Below, piece by piece: positions 1 through 5,000 of a stretch of 5,000 nucleotides of DNA. The notes beneath the pieces were generated by a model. That model was not told the DNA's origin. It was given only the letters and a program-made list of their open reading frames with translations, and did no database searches. The DNA comes from Planctomycetota bacterium (GTDB lineage: Bacteria; Planctomycetota; Phycisphaerae; Sedimentisphaerales; Anaerohalosphaeraceae). The translations under genes were made by a program, and so were the position numbers. Position 1 is the first letter of the stretch, and the number at the start of each line of letters is the position of its first letter. Location: assembly GCA_012519365.1 (NCBI GenBank), contig JAAYQH010000023.1, positions 1 through 5,000 of the forward strand, given 5' to 3'.

Positions 1-1500
1 ATAGTCCGCCCAATCCAGCGTCCAGTGGGCCACCTGGCGCTTGACACCCAGCTTCACCACAGTGGAATAAGCCGCGTTTTGTTCGCCGGAAGCATTGATC
101 ACTTTACAGTAGTAATACCCCTGATCGCCTGCCTGGACATTCTCCAGCGTCAGCGTTTGCTCGGCGCCGACAAGTACGTCATCAAACGGTGTGTCGTTGG
201 CATTATCTTCCGACTTATACCATTCGAAAGTCAGCGGGCTGAGACTCTCAACGGCAATACCAAGCGCCGCAGTCTGGCCGAGAAAGACGGCCTGATTGGT
301 CGGCTGCTGGGTAATCACAGGGATACTTTTAACGGTCTCAAATCGCCAGATCGTCCCCAAAATTGTGTTCGGATCATCCGGCGCCGAGCCATTTACGCTT
401 TCATCGACGCGCCAGTAATAGACTTTGTCCATCTCCAGCACCATCGGTCCATGAGAACCGGTCGGCTCGACAGGCGAACCTGAACCGGCGTCAATCTCAA
501 TCGGCGCGATACCGATGAAATTCGGCTCATCGGCAGCAAGATAGAGATAATGACCTGTAATGTCCTCATTAGGCACTGAAAAGGTCTGGGGATCAAGGCC
601 GATGTTCCAGCTCAATTCGACTTCCACTTGCCCGCCGCCAATTAGGGTTCCCTGACTGAGAGCGCCAAACGCAGGATCGGGATCATGTGCAGACAGCAGA
701 TATTTGTTGGCCAAATACATCTGTACGGTTTGGATTTGTTCTTCAGTTAGTTGAGCATTATAGACCAGGATTTCCACAATCATCCCGTCATACCAGTCGT
801 CGGACAAATTCCCGCCGTTCAGTCGGCCGTTGCCAATCGTAATTTTATTCTCGGTATTCTGAAAATTAATTAAATTCGCCGGATTTACTGACGTATCCCA
901 CGGCGGCGCTATTTGCGTCCCATCAACATACAGCCGGCCGGCGTTATACGCCCACCCTTGATTAACCTGCCAGGCGCAAACATGAAACCCCGACGTCAGC
1001 GGATTATTCGCGGCGGTCGTCAGCGCATTGCCGTTATTGTAGCGAAGCCCGCTGCCGCCATCCGTCTGGTTCGACACCATGTCAGCTCCAACAACCTGGT
1101 GATTGTTCCCCAACCCGTTGCCGACCTGGCATACGCGCTGGATACCCCTGGCTGTCCCGCCGGTAAACACGCCGAAAACAGTAACCCCCTTTGTCGCATC
1201 CCAGGTCCATACGTTGGAATCAAGCAACTCCTGCGCGGTTGAAAAACGCACCGCCGGAAATCCGTCGTACCCGTCAATTGAAAACGTCGGCACACCGCGT
1301 CCGGGAATCTGCAACACCGTTCCGTCAATTATATCGTTTGACGCCGAATCGGGCCACACGGCGACCGGATCACCGTCGTTCAGATTTAACGCATCGGCTC
1401 TAAGGTGAATAATCAAACCCTCAGTCACCAGCACGCCTTGTACCGGCGCCGTAAACAGAATGATCATCACCGCACTTAAATACCCTAACGCTTTTCTCAT
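1..1500 (-). CDS. Secreted LamG / fibronectin-like / Ig-like multidomain protein, 3' end outside window
   Basis: I translated this frame by hand: it is open for 500 codons from the ATG at 1500-1498 to the window edge, so the C-terminus is missing. Residues 1-22 (MRKALGYLSAVMIILFTAPV then QG) form a Sec-type signal peptide. Residues 28-270 look like a LamG/concanavalin A-like jelly roll: GLIIHLRADAL at the start, GRLYVDGTQI at 188-197, and a closing IVEILVYNAQLTEEQIQ helix. Residues about 275-390 are fibronectin-III-like, with YYWRVDES at 361-368 and FETV near 387-390. Residues about 393-480 are Ig-like, with QQPTNQAVFLGQTA and the closing GYYYCKV (Cys465). QVAHWTLDWADY at 489-500 appears to begin another LamG module. 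No catalytic motif is visible, so adhesion or polysaccharide binding is an inference. It lies 63 bp after the FecR gene on the same strand with no terminator between them, so it is probably the operon's output gene. Such proteins in Planctomycetes often end in a sorting tail, which cannot be seen here. Confidence 0.88.
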   Translation of the reverse strand, partial: MRKALGYLSAVMIILFTAPVQGVLVTEGLIIHLRADALNLNDGDPVAVWPDSASNDIIDGTVLQIPGRGVPTFSIDGYDGFPAVRFSTAQELLDSNVWTWDATKGVTVFGVFTGGTARGIQRVCQVGNGLGNNHQVVGADMVSNQTDGGSGLRYNNGNALTTAANNPLTSGFHVCAWQVNQGWAYNAGRLYVDGTQIAPPWDTSVNPANLINFQNTENKITIGNGRLNGGNLSDDWYDGMIVEILVYNAQLTEEQIQTVQMYLANKYLLSAHDPDPAFGALSQGTLIGGGQVEVELSWNIGLDPQTFSVPNEDITGHYLYLAADEPNFIGIAPIEIDAGSGSPVEPTGSHGPMVLEMDKVYYWRVDESVNGSAPDDPNTILGTIWRFETVKSIPVITQQPTNQAVFLGQTAALGIAVESLSPLTFEWYKSEDNANDTPFDDVLVGAEQTLTLENVQAGDQGYYYCKVINASGEQNAAYSTVVKLGVKRQVAHWTLDWADY

Positions 1501-1509
1501 ACTTCACCA

Positions 1510-1515
1510 TCCTTT
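1510..1515 (-). promoter_or_regulatory. Ribosome binding site of the LamG protein gene
   Basis: On the minus strand the sequence reads AAAGGA, 9 nt before the ATG at 1500. It supports that ATG as the start. An ATG at 1510-1508 overlaps this motif but is in another frame. The 63-bp gap to the FecR stop (1501-1563) shows no hairpin or T-run, which agrees with cotranscription. Confidence 0.6.
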
Positions 1516-1563
1516 CCCAAATCAATCCAATGTGTTGATGTTAGACTTAAACATACATTTTGA

Positions 1564-3252
1564 TTACTTCACTGTCAGACTCGGCAGTCCAAAGACACAC
1601 CACGTATCAAAGGTCACCAGGCGGCCCTCGGCGGGCAGCCTGTCTTTGCTCTCGGTCACAGCCAGGGTCAGATAACGCGCTGTCTTGGACAACGGAACGC
1701 GAATAACACCGCTTTGCCCGCTCTGTACCCCTTCCTGCTGAAATTTAACTTGACCATCCACCAGAACCCAAAAATCTGCGAAGGGGTTGGACTGACGTTT
1801 CTGAACTCCATAAACCGCTGAAAACTCGGTCAACTCGCACTCCACAAACAGCTCACGAATTGCCGCCAGATCAAAGGTGATCCCCGCGTTGGTATGCATA
1901 AACAAAGCCGGACGTTGCGCAGTGCCATACACCCGATTGTCCAACACAAGGTCTTGACCGAGAACAGGGCCATCGACGTTAATGATCCCCCCCCAATAGC
2001 GCCCCGACGTAGCGGGGACCTGTACAAATTGATGCCCTTCTGAACTGATCACCTGGGGACCGTCTTGTCCATTGGGGACAAAAACGCCGTCGATAAAACT
2101 GCTGGACGGCACCGCGTGATAGGACGCATTACCGGCCCACCCATTAATTCTTACTGTCCCCCAGCGCCGAATGCCTGAATCGGCCAGCCAATCGCCGGTT
2201 TCAGGATCCAGGCAGCTGCCCCGTACGCCAGTACCGAAACCGTTTCCGCCGCCTACAAGGTCGGCAAGATCGATGCGGCTTTCGCCCCGCCAGACAATTT
2301 TATTTCCGGAATTAATCCGACGGACAAACAACTTCGAATCTATCGGAATATCCTGAATATCGCCGGTTTGAGCCGATAGCCATTGGGCCGAATTTTGATT
2401 GACGACTTTATTGATGCGGCTGCCTTTAATATTGGAGACAAGCTGTGCTTGCCCCTTGATGACATGGAGCTTGACATCCCCCGCTATATCGGATTGGACT
2501 CCAAATTCCGTCCCCAAATCGATAATTCGGCTGTTCGGCGTACAGATTGTAAACCCGTAGGCCTGTTTGGGCACAACCGCATAGGCCCGCCCATAACGCA
2601 GCATAAGCTGATCGCCCGTCAGCAGATTGAAGGCGGCAGGCCCTTCGATGACGACCCGAGCGTCATTATCAAACCGCAGCTGTATGTAACCTTCCCGCAG
2701 CGACCAGGGTGTTGAGCCGGTTGTCAATCGCGTGCCGGATTTCATCGTTCCGGACGCTTCAGACCATTTGGCATCCAGTGTATCTATTAATGTGGCCACT
2801 TCAATGCCAGACCGTATCGGAGCAAAACGACCAAAAACAACCAAAAATATAATCGCTGCAATGGATGTGATGAGCGAAACGAGAGAAAACTTTGAAAATT
2901 GTCGTTCAATTTTTGGTCTTTCAACTTTCTGAATCAATTCAGGCTGATGCTCAACACGTAACGGGTTGAGCTCAAGAGGGGGAGCGAGATTTTCATGGCG
3001 TGCCATCGTCTCCCAAAAGAGCCTGTCCTCAGCGATGTTATCTTCATAAAATTCAGGCAACTGAACTTCCAATAAACTTTTCAGGTCGCAGTAGAGCGAT
3101 ACATACTCGCGATAATAGACTCGCATTTGTAAACTGGATTCAAGAAGGGCCTCCATTCGAGAAACTTCTTCACGACTCAACGAACTTTCAAGAGATTTGG
3201 AGATTAAATAACGCAGTTCTCGTACCTCTGTGTTGTTTGAAAACTCCGTCAT
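1564..3252 (-). CDS. FecR-like membrane regulator with C-terminal NPCBM-like domain
   Basis: A 562-residue protein that probably regulates the sigma factor encoded just upstream. Residues 10-62 are a helical N-terminal domain (LESSLSREEVSRMEALLESS, then YYREYVSLYCDLKSLL) of the kind that in this family lies in the cytoplasm and contacts the sigma factor. Residues 123-140 (SLVSLITSIAAIIFLVVF) are the single membrane span. Residues about 150-300 are the FecR domain, with STPWSLREGYIQLRFDNDA, VVIEGPAAFNLL and SRIIDLGTEFGV. Residues about 425-560 resemble an NPCBM-type galactose-binding-like fold: GITFDLAAIRELF, DFWVLVDGQVKFQ, TARYLTLAVTES, then CVFGLPSLTV. That would place a possible glycan-sensing module outside the membrane. 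The ATG at 3252-3250 overlaps the sigma gene's TGA (3251-3249) as ATGA, suggesting translational coupling; AAAGG at 3267-3263 may serve as ribosome binding site. Sigma pairing and glycan sensing are inferred from family and context. Confidence 0.88.
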   Translation of the reverse strand: MTEFSNNTEVRELRYLISKSLESSLSREEVSRMEALLESSLQMRVYYREYVSLYCDLKSLLEVQLPEFYEDNIAEDRLFWETMARHENLAPPLELNPLRVEHQPELIQKVERPKIERQFSKFSLVSLITSIAAIIFLVVFGRFAPIRSGIEVATLIDTLDAKWSEASGTMKSGTRLTTGSTPWSLREGYIQLRFDNDARVVIEGPAAFNLLTGDQLMLRYGRAYAVVPKQAYGFTICTPNSRIIDLGTEFGVQSDIAGDVKLHVIKGQAQLVSNIKGSRINKVVNQNSAQWLSAQTGDIQDIPIDSKLFVRRINSGNKIVWRGESRIDLADLVGGGNGFGTGVRGSCLDPETGDWLADSGIRRWGTVRINGWAGNASYHAVPSSSFIDGVFVPNGQDGPQVISSEGHQFVQVPATSGRYWGGIINVDGPVLGQDLVLDNRVYGTAQRPALFMHTNAGITFDLAAIRELFVECELTEFSAVYGVQKRQSNPFADFWVLVDGQVKFQQEGVQSGQSGVIRVPLSKTARYLTLAVTESKDRLPAEGRLVTFDTWCVFGLPSLTVK

Positions 3253-3776
3253 AGTTCAGCAGCCTTTAATGATTTTTGGATGCATTTGAGTAACATGTCG
3301 AGAATCCTGGATTCATTCCTATAGATGGTATTCATCGCCACACCCAGTTGCTGGGCTAATAGCTTAGCGGTAAAACGCTTCTCAAAACGATAAAAAATGA
3401 GTTTTTGATCTCTCTGATTAAGTTTCTGAAGACACTGCCTGAGGGCATCCAGTTTCATGTGGTTTCGGGGGGATACGTCCTGGACCTCTTGCGACAAGGT
3501 TTCTATCAATCGGGTATTGAACGGCACCTTGGGATGGTACTTTTTTCGATAAGACAAGACCTGATACTTCGCGATAGACAGGGCCCAGGAAACAAAATTG
3601 GTCCCCACTTCAAACTGGTCAATCTTTTCCCACATCACCCTGGCCGTTTCCTGCATGATATCATCCGCATCAGAAGAGTTGGGGACGAGGGTGTATATAA
3701 AAGACATTATATGCCTGTAGTTCAAACTGAACATTTCGGCAAAAAATTCATTCTTTTTTCTCAGATCTGAATCCAT
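3249..3776 (-). CDS. ECF-type RNA polymerase sigma factor (Planctomycetes short sigma-70 family)
   Basis: A 175-residue sigma-70 factor with only regions 2 and 4. Region 2 spans about residues 14-80: RHIMSFIYTLVPNSSDADDI followed by MQET, and FVSWALSIAKYQVLSYRKK with the usual tryptophan (W64). Region 4 spans about 108-170: LDALRQCLQKLNQRDQKLI, then the helix-turn-helix LAQQLGVAMNTIYRNESRIL for -35 recognition. I chose the ATG at 3776-3774, which has AAGG 7 nt upstream. The frame extends 10 codons further to a TTG at 3806, but that start is weaker and the extension shows no conservation signal. It is the first gene of the apparent operon, and its stop overlaps the start of the FecR-like gene. 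Its likely role is to direct RNA polymerase to genes for surface or extracytoplasmic functions under FecR control. The target promoters are unknown. Confidence 0.92.
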   Translation of the reverse strand: MDSDLRKKNEFFAEMFSLNYRHIMSFIYTLVPNSSDADDIMQETARVMWEKIDQFEVGTNFVSWALSIAKYQVLSYRKKYHPKVPFNTRLIETLSQEVQDVSPRNHMKLDALRQCLQKLNQRDQKLIFYRFEKRFTAKLLAQQLGVAMNTIYRNESRILDMLLKCIQKSLKAAEL

Positions 3777-3783
3777 TACATCG

Positions 3784-3787
3784 CCTT
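3784..3787 (-). promoter_or_regulatory. Ribosome binding site deciding the sigma factor start
   Basis: AAGG on the minus strand lies 7 nt before the ATG at 3776. It favours this ATG over the in-frame TTG at 3806, where I see no comparable motif. Confidence 0.55.
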
Positions 3788-3855
3788 GTCGGGCTGTTCT
3801 GTGCAATTCGCTACTTTTACACAGAAAACTAATCTGTTAAATGGCCCTCTGTAAC

Positions 3856-3863
3856 TATATATC
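3856..3863 (-). promoter_or_regulatory. GATATATA box, candidate -10 region or operator for the leftward operon
   Basis: On the minus strand GATATATA is preceded by GGGCA and followed after 3 nt by ACAGAG. It begins 79 nt before the chosen start of the leftward sigma gene. The same 8-mer precedes the rightward sigma gene in a similar context. No convincing -35 element sits at standard spacing, so this is only a candidate. Confidence 0.3.
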
Positions 3864-4067
3864 TGCCCTTTTCCTTTTCACACATCAAAAACTGAAATAT
3901 CCGACGGTCAGCCCGCAATTTTCTGGACTCTGAATGGATCGGATTCCCATGCGCCCCCCTTTCCTCTATTCGGGAATGCCAAAGGCTAAAAAAGTACGAC
4001 TTAAGCGTCCTAAAAACCGCCGGAATTCATGTGCCATCATTTTTTTATACCAATCTTGTTTTACGGG

Positions 4068-4075
4068 GATATATA
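4068..4075 (+). promoter_or_regulatory. GATATATA box, candidate -10 region or operator for the rightward sigma gene
   Basis: GATATATA is preceded by GGG and followed after 7 nt by ACAGAG. It lies 36 nt before the ATG at 4112. It matches the box in front of the leftward paralogue, which is the main argument for it. TTGTTT at 4056-4061 is too close (8 bp) to act as its -35. Confidence 0.3.
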
Positions 4076-4111
4076 CACAAGACAGAGATGGTTATTTTTA
4101 AGTGGGATTTT

Positions 4112-4660
4112 ATGAGCGAATGCCCGGACTATAACGAAAACAACCGAATAAAGGATGGGGTAGAGAGTTTTCTGCGATTGCACTCCCTGTACCAGTACCG
4201 CATTTATGGGCATATTATGTCTCTTGTTGAGGATTAGAGTCAAGCAGATGATATTTATCAGGAAACAACGAGTGTACTGTGGACAAAATACAGCCAGTTT
4301 GTGCCGGGAACGGATTATCTGGCGTGGGCGTTGAGAATTGCTCATTTTCAGTTGCTGTCCCACCTAAAAAAAGCCAACCTTCATCGCAAATATTTCAGTT
4401 CGCAAACCCTTGACAAATTAAACGAAATTGCTGTTTCTGCGGGCACCGAGTCGCAGGAGTCGCTGGACGCCCTTCGGCACTGTATCAAACTGTTGCCGGA
4501 ACGCAGCAAAAAACTGCTATCCTTACGGTATGAAGACGGGGCCACTGTTCAGAAAATTGCCCAACGCGTACGGGAAAGTGTGCATAGTCTTTATAAAGAA
4601 TATCAGAAAATTCATACTCAACTGTTTCAGTGTATTCGACGCCAGTTGGACTGGAAATAG
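4112..4660 (+). pseudogene. Second ECF-type sigma factor, interrupted by one in-frame TAG
   Basis: This frame encodes a paralogue of the leftward sigma factor, 182 codons plus stop, with a single TAG at 4235-4237 (codon 42). Before the TAG it reads YQYRIYGHIMSLVED, and directly after it SQADDIYQETTSVLWTKYSQF, aligning without a gap with RHIMSFIYTLVPNSSDADDI of the neighbour. The stop therefore replaces one residue (a serine in the neighbour) inside region 2. The rest is intact: region 2 continues with YLAWALRIAHFQLLSHLKKA, and region 4 spans about 118-178 with LPERSKKLLSLRYEDG and VQKIAQRVRESVHSLYKEYQ. The ATG at 4112 is the most family-like start; an ATG at 4088 and a GTG at 4031 are also in frame. 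A restart at GTG 4301 would lose most of region 2. It is either a pseudogene by nonsense mutation, a sequencing error, or a gene needing readthrough. The open frame after the TAG argues for a recent event. Confidence 0.85.
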
Positions 4661-4665
4661 AGGGG
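4661..4665 (+). promoter_or_regulatory. Ribosome binding site of the truncated FecR gene
   Basis: AGGGG directly follows the TAG stop of the sigma frame and lies 6 nt before the ATG at 4672. It fixes that ATG as the start; the in-frame TTG-type start further upstream at 4630 lies inside the sigma gene. Confidence 0.6.
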
Positions 4666-4671
4666 CCGAGA

Positions 4672-4881
4672 ATGACTGCCGAACACCTTCAAAAAATGTT
4701 CCAATTATTTGACGCTGTCCGCGAAGGGATCGCAACAGATGACCAGGTTGCTGAACTTGATGAAATGCTAAAGCGGGACGGCACAATGTGCAAATACTAT
4801 CTTGAGTATGTCAACATGTGCGTCCTTCTCAAGAGCGGCAAGGCGTTTGAACAACAGCACGTGCCCGTCCCTGAAGTCTGA
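4672..4881 (+). CDS. Truncated FecR-like gene, N-terminal sigma-interaction domain only
   Basis: The frame encodes 69 residues starting MTAEHLQKMFQLFDAVREG. It matches the N-terminal domain of the FecR-like protein across the intergenic region: EMLKRDGTMCKYYLEYVNMC then VLLKS corresponds to ALLESSLQMRVYYREYVSLY then CDLKS. Full-length members of this family run to several hundred residues with a membrane span and FecR domain, and this one has neither. It stops at TGA 4879-4881 shortly after KAFEQQHVPVPEV. It begins 11 nt after the sigma frame, repeating the sigma-FecR gene order of the leftward operon. FecR-like coding is lost near the stop, where a GC-rich structured sequence begins, so an insertion is the simplest explanation and the remainder may lie beyond the window. 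A small free-standing anti-sigma peptide is possible but less likely, since the partner sigma gene also carries a stop. Confidence 0.75.
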   Translation: MTAEHLQKMFQLFDAVREGIATDDQVAELDEMLKRDGTMCKYYLEYVNMCVLLKSGKAFEQQHVPVPEV

Positions 4882-4884
4882 GGT

Positions 4885-5000
4885 TGTCCCCATGCGCTGG
4901 ACAGAAACACCGTTAAGTTAAGGTGGAACTGTTCACACGGGCCATGGTTAACCGGCTCTGGGCGAGGGAGCCCGGAGGGCGACCGAGGCCAGAGCCGAGG
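4885..5000 (+). ncRNA. Structured RNA, probable 5' part of a mobile-element RNA (OMEGA/HEARO or group II intron), cut by window end
   Basis: This GC-rich tail folds into several helices. One is TGTCC 4885-4889 with GGACA 4899-4903. A competing one pairs 4899-4904 with 4929-4934 and CACC 4908-4911 with GGTG 4922-4925 across an AAA/GAA internal loop. The strongest pairs CGGCTCTGG 4953-4961 with CCAGAGCCG 4989-4997, and inside it GCCC 4970-4973 pairs with GGGC 4977-4980 around a GGA loop. The two sides between these stems (4962-4969 and 4981-4988) fit as C-G, G-A, A-G, two G-C, G-A, A-G, that is two tandem sheared G-A motifs, a hallmark of structured RNA. The loop GTTAA (4912-4916) can pair with TTAAC (4948-4952) as a pseudoknot. 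Its position at the break of a fecR gene suggests an inserted element. Assignment to the IscB-associated OMEGA RNA class (HEARO) or a group II intron is a guess from layout; no associated protein is visible. Confidence 0.45.

Larger units (their letters stand above)
3777..4111. other. Divergent intergenic region between two sigma factor genes
   Basis: These 335 bp separate two diverging sigma genes. I found no coding frame with protein-like character and no tRNA-like fold. The stretch holds the ribosome binding site of the leftward gene, a GATATATA box facing each gene, a short inverted repeat ATTC-GG-GAAT (3968-3977), and a 6-bp inverted pair ATCCGA/TCGGAT (3899-3904 and 3939-3944) that is probably chance. 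No good TTGACA/TATAAT pair at 16-18 bp is visible on either strand, so promoters here may be recognised by an alternative sigma factor, possibly by the encoded factors themselves. Confidence 0.6.

Noticed and set aside
25..483. A 152-codon plus-strand open frame opposite the secreted protein gene
   Set aside because: It lies antisense to a frame with clear signal peptide, LamG, fibronectin-like and Ig-like motifs, and its own translation shows no recognisable domain.
1987..1994. Run of eight C inside the FecR gene as a possible frameshift site
   Set aside because: The reading frame and protein character are continuous through it (RYWGGIINVDG), so no frameshift is needed.
2002..2017. CCCCG/CGGGG inverted repeat as a possible terminator
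   Set aside because: It lies inside the FecR coding region, has only 5 bp and no T-run on either side.
2383..2715. Plus-strand open frame of 110 codons opposite the FecR domain
   Set aside because: It is antisense to the conserved FecR motif region, and its length follows from codon bias of the real gene.
3405..3770. Plus-strand 121-codon open frame opposite the leftward sigma gene
   Set aside because: The minus-strand sigma factor explains the whole stretch; the plus-strand translation has no family features.
3899..3944. ATCCGA/TCGGAT inverted pair as an operator in the divergent region
   Set aside because: Six bases with a 34-nt gap can easily occur by chance, and nothing nearby supports a binding site.
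4061..4363. Minus-strand 100-codon open frame across the TAG of the rightward sigma gene
   Set aside because: The plus-strand frame shows clear sigma region 2 on both sides of the TAG, and the minus frame lacks any motif or good ribosome binding site.
4882..5000. Continuation of the FecR protein by readthrough of the TGA
   Set aside because: The in-frame continuation (GCPHALDRNTVKLRW and on) has no FecR character, and the sequence is better explained by RNA-type secondary structure.

Overview
The window looks like chromosomal DNA of a Planctomycetes (PVC) bacterium, most likely from the Phycisphaerae/Sedimentisphaerales side. The evidence is the gene set: a short ECF-type sigma factor, then a large single-pass FecR-like protein, then a secreted LamG/fibronectin-like/Ig-like protein with the phrases YYWRVDES and GHYLYLAADEPNF, which are typical of that group as I know it. 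The taxon is inferred from family knowledge; no rRNA or marker gene is present.

Left and centre (1-3776, minus strand) hold an apparent three-gene operon, transcribed right to left: sigma factor (3776-3249), FecR-like regulator (3252-1564, start codon overlapping the sigma stop by 4 nt), and a secreted multidomain protein (1500-1, running off the window). The likely logic is that a membrane FecR protein, here with a carbohydrate-binding-like outer domain, controls its cognate sigma factor, and the sigma factor drives genes for surface or secreted proteins such as the one encoded downstream.

A 335-bp divergent intergenic region (3777-4111) contains no gene I can support. It carries the same 8-mer, GATATATA, oriented towards each of the two flanking genes.

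Right side (4112-5000, plus strand) is a second, mirror-image copy of the same module in decay. Its sigma factor gene (4112-4660) has one in-frame TAG at 4235-4237 and is otherwise intact. It is followed by a FecR-type gene (4672-4881) cut off after its 69-residue N-terminal domain. Where FecR homology stops, the sequence becomes GC-rich and strongly foldable (about 4885-5000). One hairpin has a 9-bp outer stem and an inner part in which two tandem G-A/A-G mismatch pairs alternate with Watson-Crick pairs. This looks like the 5' part of a structured RNA from a mobile element inserted in the fecR gene. An OMEGA/HEARO RNA preceding an IscB gene, or a group II intron, are the candidates, but the window ends before the identity can be settled.
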